From the NCBI RefSeq assembly GCF_030272615.1, contig NC_081411.1, forward strand, positions 187,181,449-187,245,448: a stretch of 64,000 nucleotides of DNA, written 5' to 3'. The notes under the pieces were generated by a model. That model worked only from the letters and a program-made list of their open reading frames with translations, had not been told where the DNA came from and ran no database searches. Position 1 is the stretch's first letter. Each line of letters starts with the position of its first letter. This DNA comes from Cryptomeria japonica. Its lineage: Eukaryota > Streptophyta > Pinopsida > Cupressales > Cupressaceae. Below, one piece after another: positions 43,141 through 55,236 of this stretch. The translations under genes and the position numbers were made by a program.

Positions 43141-44939
43141 ACCAAAAATATGCCCTTTAGAAGATTGCAGATGAAGATACCTCTAATAGGAATGACGTCA
43201 CTCTAAGTTCTTTTCTTTACCACATTTCGTACGGAGTATCCCATGCTCGAGCCTACAAAACCTTCGTTGCTTTAGCAAAACAATTGCTAAAGTTGAAGAT
43301 GGTTGGATAATGGTTAAAGGTAAACGGTCTAAGAGGTTCTCGCCTTCTTTTGACAAAGAGAAATCCTAAGTGAGAGGGTTGTCCTAACCCTTATGGGCAG
43401 TTGTGCTCTGTTTGTTTTGGGTTGCCTGTAGTTCCTCAGGCAGCTTGTCTCTTTGGGGTTTCTACCCTTTCTTTATCTGGTAGGCCTGCTGGTTTTCTGT
43501 CTATTCTTTTTCATAGCTTAGTTGTTTTTGTTGGAAGCTGTAGGGTCACTTGTGCTGGTTTTTGGCTGTGGTTTTCATTGTTAATATCTTTGCACAACTT
43601 GCTTTGTTGGGTTCTAGATCCTGGTAAAATATTTTGGGTTTCGGGTCCCTTCAAAACCCATTGTATGGGGTTTCTGGTCCCCTTAAAACCTGTTTTCCCT
43701 TATTCAAAAACAATTGCAAGATCATCTAGACAATAGCGCTCATGCATAGTTGGAAATATGGTATTCATCGCCATCTTCACATAAGGATATAGAAACCCTA
43801 ACGTGCCATCTCCTTCAAACACGACGCTCAAGCCTCACATGACTTTCCTCATGCCCTAACTTTGTGTTTTAATTCTTTTCTTCTCTCGTAAGATTACCTT
43901 TTGTTTTCACTTTGCTCATCCTCTCACCCTGCACTACCACCTTCACCTCCTGAACCACCCTATGGGATGGCAGGAGATGGCCCCCCTCCTATGTTTTTCC
44001 TTATCCTGCGAGCCTGTTGGGTTGCTCGTTTGAGGGCTGCGGGGTGGCGAGGGGGCATTGACCCCAGACTTTCACTTATCCTGCACCACTCCTCTGGTGG
44101 CCAGTTTCACTACGCGGGGTGGCAGGGAAGGTTAAGTCTTCACTCCCCGCGAATCCACACCTTTCTTTGCATTACTGTAAGAGCTTTGTGGGTAAAAAAA
44201 AAGATTTTGAATCTTTTGGTTTCCAATCTCGTGACAATGCCTTTCATGGACTTTTAAAAGAAATTTCAATCACATTCTTTTATTGATTTCCAAGGCGCTT
44301 CATAAGAATTCTAATTCACTCTTTTTGATGCATTCCGCGGGCCCACCACCGTTACCTTAGCATTTCTTATACTTGTAAATTACTATTGAAAACGACTTTA
44401 AAATTATTTCATTTATAGCCGCCCTTATCAAACATCATTCTTTTCCCTTTTGATTTTAATTTTATTCCTGTTACGGACCAACTAATACTAGGAACACAAG
44501 CAATCACCAATATTAGATCATTATAAAATGATTTAATATACTTTAACTTCTTTTGCCCATTATTTAAATAGATAAGCACCTTGTTCATTGCTAGATGTCT
44601 AGGGCAAATTACCAACCTTAAACAATTTCACTTGCTTGCCTTGTCTCAATTAGTTTAAATATGATCTTATTTAAATCATATTGATTAAATAATATATATT
44701 TCCTTTGGTAGCCTCAACTGGTCTTACTGGGCCATAGCTTTAGTCGAGTCCGAGGTGGGCCCGACTAAAAAAAAAAATTGTTTCTGGGCAATTGATGCTT
44801 GCAAATGCTTTGGAACATTGAATGGATGAACCCCGAGTGCGAAAATTTTCACACATCATCATTTAAATTTGACATTTTATCACCTTTGGGCTTTAGCCAA
44901 AAACTCTTGAGTAGCTCCTGAAACCGACTTTAAAAGTAC
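43141..44939. other. Unassigned sequence with a GC-richer patch
   Basis: No gene is recognised. A 9-bp stem hairpin CTTTAGCAA/TTGCTAAAG lies at about 43271-43293. 43930-44160 is clearly richer in G+C than its surroundings and encodes a Pro-rich frame without known motifs. Confidence 0.4.
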
Positions 44940-45870
44940 TCAAAACACCTCATCAAGCCCCGAGAGCTGATATACTGGTAAAATGTTATACAAGGAATTT
45001 AGGGCATCAAACATATTCTCAAAATGATATCCGAGGCAAAAAATATTAACGTTTGAAGTTGCCCACTCAAGCCTGTTTGGAATTGCTCCTGTTAAATTAA
45101 CCTGAAACCCTTTCAAACATTGAGTTGAAAAAATATCAAACCTTCGTCTCAAGAACAACCACTTAGCGAGATGATACATCTAGATACCCCGAATGTGTGT
45201 GCAAGAGGGCTTAACCTAATTCCACCACATGTACAAAATTTTAACCTCCCAACTTGCCTTCTATGAAAATCTGGAAATGCTGATTGTTGAGCCCTAAAAA
45301 AATACATTCAGAATGGGCTATGAAAAAATAGCAAACAAAGAGTTGGGGGGCCACATGTTGGCAAAATGGTAGATCACATGCAGAGAATCATGGGGTACAC
45401 TTTATCTTGCTTGTAGGTCAATAGGTGATGAAATAAAAATTCAGATGAGGGGCTAGAAATTACAGATTGACACAGTACATTTTGCAAATCTGAACTTTTT
45501 GCAAATGGAATAAAGCTGGGAAACTTGACCAATGGATTCATGGGGTTGTGCCAACTGACATGGGGCTTCATTTGGATGTAGAGAAACATAGAAAAATCTC
45601 AGTATAGCTTGTTATTCAATTGGCACAAAGATGCAATGCCTCAAAGAGGGCTTACTCAAAAAAGGAAAACCAACCTCTGAACCTCCAAACAAGGACTTAA
45701 AAAATACATAAAAAATAATCCAAATAGGTTGCAGATGGACATATAGCATCTCTGAAAGGTGCTTAACACTTCCCCAAAGAGATTTCTTATGAAAATCAAG
45801 GAGTGCAAAAATATTGAGCTCCAAAATGAGTTGCCTGGGTTGGTTTTGCAAGGTACTTTCTGAGTGCTAT
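44940..45870 (-). pseudogene. Possible leucine-rich-repeat protein relic
   Basis: Minus-strand fragments in shifting frames include NLTGAIPNRLEWATSN with SLYNILPVYQLSGLDE (44940-45179), and a Leu/Phe-rich stretch with NLFGEVLSTFQRC (about 45656-45877). The spacing of Leu, Asn and Gly-x-Ile-Pro resembles plant LRR repeats. Many stops intervene. The assignment rests on a few short matches and could be wrong. Confidence 0.3.
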
Positions 45871-45956
45871 TAGGCAAAATTTTGAGCTTGGTCCCTCAAA
45901 ATTTGGCAAATTTTTTGAGGTCCCAATAGGTACAATAGAGAGAAATCTTTATTTCA

Positions 45957-46135
45957 AGATTTAGGGAGATAAGTTGTTAATTGTTATAGTTTATGTTGAT
46001 GACATTATATTTGGACGAGATGATAGTTTATGTAAAGAGTTTGCTAAAGAGATGCAAAAAGAATTTGAGATGTCAATGATCGGTGACTTATCTTTCTTTC
46101 TTGAGTTGCAAGTTATTCAATTAAAAAATTGAATT
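45957..46135 (+). pseudogene. Ty1/copia reverse transcriptase fragment
   Basis: LLIVIVYVDDIIFG carries the copia catalytic YVDD box, followed by FAKEMQKEFEMSMIGDLSFF and LELQVIQLKN. It is then interrupted; the continuation (YVKEMLKKFGF) starts at about 47640. Confidence 0.9.
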
Positions 46136-47630
46136 TGTATCTGGTGCAGGAGCACCTCTTTAACAAGCAAATCATGACTTTGAGGATGAAGACTAGGATC
46201 ATAGTGGTTGTTTTATTGTCGTGTTTATGCAAGTTTCATGTATTCAATAAAGACCCCACCATGTAAACCCATGTCACTAATTAGGCAATTTGATAAGCCA
46301 ATTGGGACAATGTGGTCAATAGGGGTAGTAGAATGTTTGTTTTTGTGTTTGATGAGTTTTTAGGTTGTCTTAGTGGTTTTTGGTTGATCCAAGTGTGTGT
46401 ATCCCAACCTTAGAGAGTTTGACAACTTTTTATGCAAAAATGCAACTTTTGAGTGCAAAAGTGCAACTTTTCAAAATGCGGTTTATGTAAGCCTCTCAAC
46501 GGCTCCAACCTCTTCCAAATTCGGCTAGCAACCATTGGAGAGGCCTATAAGCCTTGGGGACATGATTCCCAAGAGGGGTGATGTTGTGATTTGAAGTTTG
46601 ATGCAATAAGACAAACAAAAGCTGAATTTTCCCAGAAATTCTGAGTTTGTAGAGGTTGTACGTCCTTGTACGGAGTGAATTGAGTCACACCATTCATGGA
46701 GTAGATGGAGGAATGAATTAGATTTGATTTGGTGGTGGTCTGAGGTTTTGATTGTTTCTGTGTAGTGAGAACCCTCCATTTTTCTGACTGTAACCCGAAA
46801 AGTAAGGGTTTGGCTAGGGTTTTACTTGAAAATGGCCATATCTTGCACCTGCTTCGTCTAGAAGTTAATTCCTTTGGTGGAGTGCAATATTGGTCAGTGT
46901 ACATTAAAGTTTTCATGGGTTTTTGCAGGGGAGACTTAGTTGTGAGGAGAAAGAAGAAAAACTAGGTAGGCATCTCTATGTGACTACCTTAAGCAAATTT
47001 AGGACAATCATCATAAAATATGATAGCGGTGGATTCTAGGCGTGCAACCATAGAATTAGAGGTTATTCACCATTCTCCACATGCTCATGTAGTTGGTTTT
47101 GCAGTTGGGGCACCGGTAATGGAGGTTGCTTTCTAAATTAGGCCTAATCACCCTAATTAGGTCTCTAGGCTTCTAAGGGGTTCAGACCTTTAGGTTGCAG
47201 ATCTTGCCAACCCATTTTGGGGATGAGTGTAACTCCCAAAAGGGTATCTAGTGAGTAGTTAGTCAGAGTGTGTGGAAGATTTTGGAGTTAAGGTCAATTC
47301 TATCACTAAATAGGGCTACTAGTCTAAGGGGCAGGTTTCCAAAGGAGGGATAAGGATTTGGAACCTAAACCCAAAACCAATGCTTGGACCAGTCTTTAAT
47401 GGCAAAAAATGAACCAATTCTAAAACCCCTAAAATAAGGAGTCACCGGTGAGGCATGTTAGAGAATTTGAAGCCATTTACTCATTTTGAGTAGGTGTTAA
47501 GCTTAAGAGTGGAGAGTAGTTCAAAACCTTAAGATATGGAGTCCTTCCTTGTAGGGTCATTTTTGTCATTTGAAGGGTCAGACCCTAACCTTTTGGACTT
47601 GTCCTTAGGTGTAAGAAGGCCTCTCTGCAT
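46136..47630. mobile_element. About 1.5-kb insertion splitting copia pol
   Basis: The copia frame is continuous if this block is removed. The insert contains GCAACTTTTGAGTGC-type direct repeats near 46440-46475, and unassigned short ORFs. Clear terminal repeats or a target duplication were not found. Confidence 0.5.
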
Positions 47631-48460
47631 CAGTATCTCTTAGAGAAAGTATGTGAAGGAAATGTTGAAGAAATTTGGTTTTAATGATTGCAAACTGGTT
47701 ACAACTCCTTTGACCGTTGAATGCAAGTTGAGCAAAGATGATGGGTCTCCAAAGATTGAATAGAAGAAGTACAAGTCGATGATTGGTGGATTGTTGTATT
47801 TGACTATGTCCAGACTAGATATTATGCAGGTTGTTTGTCTAGTAACTAGATTTTAGGCAAATCCAAAGGTGACACATGAAAAAGTTGTGAAGAGAATTTT
47901 CAAATATTGGAAAGGTACCATGGACTTTGGACTTTGGTACAAAAAGGTGGAGATTTTATGTTAAAAGCCTATATTGATGTAGATTGGGCTGGAAGTGTTG
48001 ATGACTGGAAGAGTATTAGTGGTGGTGCATTCTTTTTAGGGGACATGTTGGTCTCTTGGTTTAGTAAGAAACAAGATTTAGTTTTACTATCTATTGTTGA
48101 AGCAAAGTATATTGCAACAACTTGTTATATGCAGGTGATATGGATGAGACACTCTTAAGGATATTAAGGTAACATATGATGAAGCAATTCCTATTATGTG
48201 TGACAATACAAGTGCAATAAACATTTCGAAGAATCTAGATATGCATTCAAGAAAAAAAAATATTTCAATCAAATATCACTATTTAAGGGAGAAAGTTGTT
48301 GAGAAGGAAGTTGGATTGGAATAAATTTCTACGAAAGAGTAGGTTGCAGATATTTTCATGAAGGAATCAACAAATGATAAATTTGAGTTTCTTCATGAGA
48401 AGCTTGGAGTTACTGCCGCTCCTTGCTAGGTGCATTATGAGGATGCATCTTTCTAGGGGG
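47631..48460 (+). pseudogene. Ty1/copia RT end and RNase H
   Basis: The reading runs EMLKKFGFNDCKLVTTPLT, GGLLYLTMSRLDI, VDWAGSVDDWKSISGGAFF, VSWFSKKQ, VEAKYIATTC and IMCDNTSAINISKN, then KYHYLREKVVE, all copia RNase H landmarks. There are stops at about 47761 (TAG after IE) and 47850 and a frameshift near 48158. It is the 3' end of the copia element whose RT starts at 45957. Confidence 0.92.
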
Positions 48461-48781
48461 AGATTTCAAGACTATTTCATGTACTGGATTGATGTTGTGG
48501 CTGATCTCAAGGGGAATAGTGAAGTATGTAGTGTTGTTGCGACTTTTGTCCTTGATGGAAAAGGGGGAGAGATTGAGTAAGTTTGATCTTAGGGGAGAGA
48601 TTGAGAAAGTTTGATTTTTGAGGAGAGATTGAGCAAGTTTTGACAAATATGGGAGATTGAGTAGTTCTCACAAAAAGATTGAGCAGAGACTTCCGATATG
48701 GGGAGAATTTGTGCAGATTCACTCTGTGGAGATATTGAACAATATTTGAGTTTGGTCAAGTTTTGTCAAGTGTTTCCATCA

Positions 48782-49029
48782 ATGAAAAGGGGGGAGATTG
48801 TTGGAAGTATATGTTGGTGTGTTTTTGTGGTTGTCATTGATGTCAAACTTGTTATTCTGAAATTGCATTGGTTTGGAATGTCTATAGTGAAGAGATATCT
48901 TGCTATGTTGGTGTTGCAGGAATTCATTGGTTGTTCTAGAAGTGTTTGGGTCCAAAAAGTGTTGTTGATGTTGCTTATTATGGTCATCTTTGTTGGATAT
49001 AGTTTTGGTATCATGGATATGATTGTTTT
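48782..49029 (+). mobile_element. Copia polypurine tract and start of 3' LTR
   Basis: ATGAAAAGGGGGGAGATTG is followed by TGTTGGAAGTATATGTTGG (from 48799), the PPT-LTR junction style of SIRE-like copia elements. The LTR is cut at about 49029, where a reversed LTR-like sequence starts. Confidence 0.75.
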
Positions 49030-49640
49030 TGTTGGGATCCAAGAACACTGAGAGGGGGGGGAGGGGGTGAATAAGTGTTCTACCGGAATGGATAAATTTA
49101 ACTCTATATAATACAACAACTCAGAAACCGGTAAAAATAAAAGCATATAACAATAAGCAATAATGCAACCATAGAGATAAACACCATAACACCATAGATT
49201 TATACTTGGAAAACCTCAAAGAGGAAAAACCACGGTGGGATTGGAGACCTACAATACCTATCCACTGACCAGATAAATAAATATTACAATAAGGGGCCTA
49301 CACATGCAGGAAGGCCAACAACCTAGCGCACACTGCTCATCAGAAAAGGAGTCTCATTGAATACATAGGAATCCAGACTATAATCTGGAAGGAAGAATGA
49401 ACTACAATAATATAATCTCCTATGCCTGAGTACAGTTCCGATTAAGCTCAATACCGTAGGTCTTAAAACTCTTCCACAAATCTAATTCAATCACCTATGA
49501 TCAACCAAATCCTCATTACTTTATTCGCTTTCATACCATACATTATCTTCATATGATCTTACAAGTGGACATGTAATGTTATCACTCACTGATGGGGCTA
49601 TAATCAGATTAAGATCACACTTGAGGACCAACATAAGACT
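49030..49640 (-). mobile_element. Reversed copia-type LTR fragment
   Basis: On the plus strand it begins TGTTGGGATCCAAGAACACTG followed by GAGAGGGGGGGGAGGGGGTG. Its complement is the CCCCCTCTCAGTG end seen in the C2 LTRs (57675-57690, 63932-63950). It therefore looks like the 3' portion of a SIRE-like LTR in minus orientation. Confidence 0.55.
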
Positions 49641-51640
49641 TCTTTAACATGTCCTTGGGGAACTTTTTGTTGGAATGCCATGCATTTTCGCTTAACAAAC
49701 ATTGGTGCTACTTATCAAAGAGCTATGTCCGCAATATTTCATGACATGATGTATACTTTGATGGAAGAATATGTAGATGACCTCTTAGGAAAATTGCTTG
49801 CCATTTAGATGTTTTAGGCAAGATTAACATTTGACTAGATAAATAGAAAGTGCGATTGAATCCCAAGAAATATGTCTTCGGGGTAACCTTTGTGAAGCTC
49901 CTAGGATACATGTAGTGTCACAATGAGGTATTGAAGTTGATATGATGAAAGTCAAAGCTATTATAGGGATGCCTCCACCAAATAAAATTAGTCAAATAAG
50001 ATCATTACAAGGGAAGCTATATTTGATCAGAGGATTGATCACTCAACTTACAAATAAGTGTCACCCATTCACACATTTGCTTCATAAGAACATCAAATTT
50101 AGATGGGATGATCAATGTCAACAATCTTTTCAGATGCTCAAAGAATATCTTATGAATCCTCCCGTTGTTATGCCACCAATCAAAGGAAAGGCCTTACTTC
50201 TATTCATATCACCAATAATAGAATTGGGGGCACTTTTAGCACAACAGGACTATGAAGGAAAAGAATGAGCCATTTACTACATCAATTGTACACTAGTAGG
50301 ATATGATTTAAATTACACTCCTATCGAGTGTGCATGTCTTGTCATAGTTTTTTCCTTGCAAAAATTATGACACTATATGCTCACTCACAAAAGAAAGATC
50401 GCACCTTAGATTGATCCCCATAAGTACTTGCTCAACAAAGTAGCTCTTACAAGCAAATTGGCAAAATGGGTCATGATCCTTATTGAATTTGATATTGAAT
50501 ATGTTGAGAGAAAATCCATCAAAGGCCAATTCATTGCAGATCAATTAGCAGATGCACCCATGATAGATGATCATCCATTAATTTTAGAGTTTCTTGATGA
50601 ATCCATTCTAGCACTCACAACTTCACAATTATCGTAACTCTACTTTGACAGATCATTTACATAGCATGTAGCACGTGTAGCAATTCTTTTCATCACACCA
50701 CAAGAAGATTGCATTCTTAAATCATACAAAATATCATTCCCTTGTACAAGAAACATAGCAAAATATGAGGCACTCATTATAGGTCTATGCATTGTAGTTC
50801 AATGGATGATCCATAAACTTCATGCTTTTGGTTATTCTCAGTTAGTTATCTGACAAACAAATAATGATTACCAGATAAAGGATGAAAAATTGATGAGTTA
50901 CAATCAGATGGTTGATGACTAGAAGAAATATTTCACAGAGATAACTTTTGAGTAGATTCCTAGAGACAACAATAGAGATATTGATGCAATGGCTACTATT
51001 GTTTCTTTGATCAACATGCCATAGAACACAACATGCTTTGAGTTCTTGGTGTTTAATCTCTTGGCCCTTGCATATGAGATGCCTTCATTTGAGCTTATAT
51101 GTGTTATTGGACCCGGTTTGCCTTGGTATAGTGAAATTTTCACTTACCTTTACAACAACACCCTTCTACCAAACCTTTTCAACAATCAATGTCATACCTC
51201 TATCTACCAAACCACCTTCTATGTTATCATTGTTGACACCCTTTACCATATATGTCTTGTTGGTACTCTCCTTAGATGTCTAGAGTATGAGGAAGCCCAA
51301 ATCGTGTTACGTGAGATACATGAAGATATATGTGGGGCTCACTTTAGTGGTCCAACCATAGCTAAGAAACTAACGAGGGTTGTTACTGTTGCTACACTAT
51401 GAAAAAAGATGCCTATCAATTTTTAAAAAAATTAAACCAATGTCAAATTTGTGGAGACTTAATACATGCGCCAACATAGGAATTACATCTGATCTCTATA
51501 CATTGGCCCTTCTCATAATCACTGTCATTGAGTACTTCACAAAGTTGATTGAAGTCGTTCCCCTCACACAAGTTATTGATAAGAGGATTGCCACAATCAT
51601 CCTTAATTATAATATATGTTGTTGTTGAACACTACCAGAT
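49640..51640 (+). pseudogene. Ty3/gypsy Tat-lineage pol fragment with a second RNase H domain
   Basis: It begins inside RT (FCWNAMHFRLTNIGATYQR, AMSAIFHDMMYTLMEEYVDD). It continues with the RT thumb and the first RNase H (KGKALLLFISPIIELGALLA, then ERKSIKGQFIADQLAD). A second, archaeal-type RNase H follows, the hallmark of Tat/Ogre elements: VARVAILFITPQEDCILKS, IAKYEALIIGLCI and KYFTEITFE with IPRDNNRDIDAMATI. A remnant of the integrase zinc region follows (LREIHEDICGAHFSG). It contains many stops. It is cut sharply at 51640. Confidence 0.88.
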
Positions 51641-51894
51641 GTTGAGAGTGTTGAATATTCTAGACAACTGAGAGAGGGGTGAATCAGTTGTAAATTAAAA
51701 TTTGTTTTACTTTTATCACATAAATAGATCTGGTAAACTAATCTCTTATTACTCAACCAAAAGCATATATAAACATAAAAGAACTAATGCAGGAGTATCC
51801 CCAGTTCATTGCAATCTTGCATCAACCAAAAAAAATTTCCTTTCTATTTTTTTATTTATTTTTTTCTGTTTGCAATTTCAGTTTTCCTTTCTAT
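51641..51894 (-). mobile_element. Second reversed LTR-like fragment
   Basis: CAACTGAGAGAGGGGTGAAT at about 51664 resembles the motif at 49045 in the same orientation. The Tat fragment thus lies between two reversed LTR-like pieces. The borders are approximate. Confidence 0.4.
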
Positions 51895-52596
51895 GTGTCC
51901 CGGTTTTGGCTCACCGGATCCTGTGGAGTTGGATTCTACTTGAGGAATTGATCATCTTTCTTGCTTCAAGACCACATTGCATTTGGATCATTTTTCCAAA
52001 AAGATATCACTGCCAGTTTCCATGATAGTTTCCTGTTACCGGTTGACAATCCTTTGTCACCAATTGTCTATACCTATTTTGGTGATCTACCAGAACCCCT
52101 TCTGAAGCTTGCCGATCCTTGGGAATTGATTCCGATGTTCCTTGGCATGTGGTCGACCTTTTCACGTGATCTACATTTCACTCTTTGGATTTTCCGGAGG
52201 AATCTCTTGGTGGAGGCCGACCTTGTTATTTTACATGTTAGGTCTTGTTCTTCGGGTTTTGATCCCTTTTGGGCCAACTGGATCCTTTGGATCGATATAT
52301 ATATATATTTGTAATTACGCATTAGAATGCAATGGAGGATAGAATCAAGTAGCTAGATTGTGCGTAGAAGATAGATCATAAGAATCAAGGTCCCAATTGT
52401 GACCTATTCTACCAAGCCCGTGAGCCGGTATGTTGTAACTCAGTTGTGACCAGTTGGATGTAATCAAATTTCATGCAATAAAATAATCTGCTCTACATTG
52501 CCTCCATATCATATCTTTGTGTTTTCATTGTGTTTAATCTTGATGGCCGGTCCGAACTAATCTCTTTGAGGTCCCTCCTCACCAGTGACTGTTTCA
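51895..52596 (+). repeat. 5' LTR of gypsy element G3 (left border approximate)
   Basis: It ends GACTGTTTCA just before a PBS. Its last 90 bp (TATCATATCTTTGTG to the end) recur at 56304-56395. The left end is proposed at TGTGTCCCGG (51895) from the TG rule only. Confidence 0.55.
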
Positions 52597-52598
52597 AG

Positions 52599-52611
52599 TG
52601 GTATCAGAGTG
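52599..52611 (+). promoter_or_regulatory. Primer-binding site of G3
   Basis: TGGTATCAGAGTG starts two bases after the LTR end and matches the initiator tRNA-Met complement over its first 11 bases. Confidence 0.88.
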
Positions 52612-52704
52612 AAGTTTTGTTTTGGAGGTTGCGTGTCCTAAAATTGTTTTGTAGGGTGGTAGATTGCGGATTTGAGCTGCAACTGGAGAGGACTAGCGTG
52701 AACG

Positions 52705-53820
52705 ATGGCGCGAAGAGGAGCTAGGAATGGTGGAGTGCATGGGAATGCAGACCCTATTGTGATGGAGATGTTGTGAGGTATAGTAACCTGGTTGGAAGTC
52801 ATGGAGACAACCCAAAGAAGAGCTGACATATTGAAGATGTGAGTGAAGATGAAGGAAAAGAAGCCCCGACAGAACAAGCAAACCTACCGGCAGTTGATTC
52901 GGATGAGGAAAGGTTTTTGAGGGTTTTGAGTAGGGCGAATACCAAACCTCATTTTACCCCACCGAAATATGATGGGAAATTAGATTTAGATGAATTGATG
53001 GATTGGATCTCGGAGATGGATAAATATTTTGATTTTGTAAACACTGTAGGAGAGGAAGGTAAAATATGCCTATACCCAGTTGAAAGGCCATGCATCTCTT
53101 AGGTGGGAGCATTTGCAAGTTGATAGACAAAGAAGAGGTAAATATAAGATTAAGACATGAGATCGAATGATTGCTAAGTTGAAATCAAAGTTTGTACTGA
53201 CGAATTATCAAGTGGATTTGTTCCGAAAGTTGCAAAATTTGAGACATAAGGAATCTAGTGTGAAGGATTACACCGAAGCATTTTACAAGTTGAATATCAG
53301 ATCCGAACATGTTGATGACGAATTTGAACAAATTGCAAGATATTTTTATGCATTGCAAATGTCTATACAAGATGAACTTAGTTTGATCAAATTGGAGAGT
53401 GTTGAAGAGGCTTACCAGTATGCCCTAAAGGCGGAAGAGAAGTTAAACAAAAGAAATGAGTAGAGGCAGAGAGACAGAGGTTGAAGGTTTACTGGAGGAA
53501 GATTTCAAGGAGGAAGAGGATATACCAGAGGAAGAGGAACCAGTACAGATCAGATCAAGGATAAAGAAGTGAGAAAAGAAGGTAATTCATACCAGAAGGA
53601 TGATAGAAATTTCTACCAGTGGAGAGAACCAGATGGTTACTGGAATGAGAATTTTGGAAAAAAGGACAAGAGTACATTTAGAGGAACTTGATATAAGTGT
53701 GGAGGAGAAGGACATTGTGCATTTGAGTGTAAGACGACATAATCTACCAGAAGAGAAGCAGAGGTGGAAGAAAACCCCACTGGATTAGACAATAAACCGA
53801 AAGATGGAGAACTGTTGATG
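52705..53820 (+). pseudogene. gag of gypsy element G3
   Basis: It starts at ATG 52705 (MARRGARNGG), 106 bp after the PBS. It has a Retrotrans_gag core (FTPPKYDGKLDLDELMDWI, SEMDKYF; LKSKFVLTNYQVDLFRKLQN; SSVKDYTEAFYKLNIRSEH), an Arg/Gly-rich stretch (RFQGGRGYTRGRGT) and a CCHC knuckle YKCGGEGHCAFEC whose first Cys codon is lost (TGA). Stops include a TGA at about 52772, a TGA where relatives have Trp near 53158, and a TAG at 53461-53463. A frameshift lies near 53060. Confidence 0.88.
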
Positions 53821-54250
53821 ATGAGGAGAGATTTGTGTCATACTCGAGGAGATGAAGAGCCCTTGTAGAGGAAGAATCCATTCAAAACCAGATGTAAGGT
53901 ATCTGATAAGTATTGTAAAGTTGTTATTGATAGTGGTAGTTCAACTAATATTGTTTCAGAAGAGATGGTAAATAAGTTGAAATTGGAGAGATTGAAACAC
54001 CCTGATCCTTATCAAATAGCATGGATTTAGGATGAACATAAGTTGTTAGTAAGTGAACAATGTTTGGTGAAATTGAAAATTGGGAATTATCATGATGAAG
54101 TCTTGTGTGATATTATGCCTATGGATATTTGTCATATTTTGTTGGGTAGACCTTGTCAGTTTGATAGACAGGCAGTACATGATGGGAGGAAGAATACTTA
54201 CACTATTGTGGCCAATGGGATGAAGCAAACCTTGTTTCCTTTGGAGTAAC
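53821..54250 (+). pseudogene. Protease of gypsy element G3
   Basis: CKVVIDSGSSTNIVSEEMV carries the intact D-S-G active site, and MDICHILLGRPCQFDR is the typical downstream flap and LLGRPW-like motif. A TAG at about 54028 (AWI-stop-DEHK) and a TAA at 54247 interrupt the frame, both where relatives have Gln. Confidence 0.88.
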
Positions 54251-54252
54251 CT

Positions 54253-55236
54253 TTGAAGAATGAAGTCTGTACGAACGTTAGAATCTGTTTGGTAGATGGA
54301 AGGAAATTCTTGGATGGATTGGGACATGAGAATGTGTGTTTTGCCTTAATTCTTAAGAAGACTGAGAGACCAGAACCGGAAGAAGAACACCCGAAAGAGA
54401 TAAAATATTTGTTGATAGAATATGAGGACATCATTTCAGATAATGTACCTGATGGATTGCCACCTATGAGAAGTATTATTCATTGCATGGACTTTGTTCC
54501 TGGATCTAGTTTTCCTAACAAAGCTGCACACCGGTTGACACCGGTAGACAATGAAGAACTGAATAGACAAGTGCAGGAGCTATTGAAGAAAGGTTTGATC
54601 AAGGAGAGTCTGAGCCCTTATGTAGTACCAACAGTATTAGAACCTAAAAAGAATGGAGAGTGGATAATTTGTATCGATTCAAGAGCAATAAACAAGATCA
54701 CATTGAAATACCGGTTTCCTTTGCCTAGGATGGATGACATAATGGACTATTTGAGTGGAGCAAAATACTTTACAAAGATAGATTTGAACAGTGGATATCA
54801 TCAGATTAGGATCAGAGAAGGTGATGAGTGGAAGACAACATTTAAGACAAATGAAGGACTGTATGAATGGTTGGTGATGCCTTTTGGATTGACTAATGCA
54901 CCAAGTACTTTCATGAGGCTGATGAATGAGGCATTGAAAAAATTCTCGGGTAAGTTTTTTATTGTGTATTTGGAGGACATTCCGATTTCCAGTAAGACAA
55001 GAGAGGAGCATTTGTTGCACTTAAGACAAGTTTTGCAGAGATTGAGAGAAGAAAAGTTTCTAATAAATATCAAGAAGTGTACTTTCATGAAGGATGAGTT
55101 AGTCTATTTGGGATTTTTGATATCTGAGGATGGTTTGAAGATGGACCCTGAGAAAGTGAAAGAAATTGTTGAGTGGCCTACACCGGAAAGCATTGGAGAG
55201 GTAAGATCATTTCATGGATTGGCTATTTTTTACTAG
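54253..55236 (+). pseudogene. Reverse transcriptase of gypsy element G3, catalytic motif mutated
   Basis: A 327-codon open frame covers most of [81 protein letters not shown], and IVYLEDIPISSKTREEH at 54961-55011. The YxDD box reads YLED (54967-54978), so the first catalytic Asp is Glu. It ends at a TAG in FY-stop-KFIRNFSS. An intact frame with a mutated active site suggests slow, neutral decay. Confidence 0.94.

Noticed and set aside
43930-44160. GC-richer Pro-rich frame as a gene.
   Set aside because: No conserved motif, no splice signals and short length; reported only as a compositional patch.
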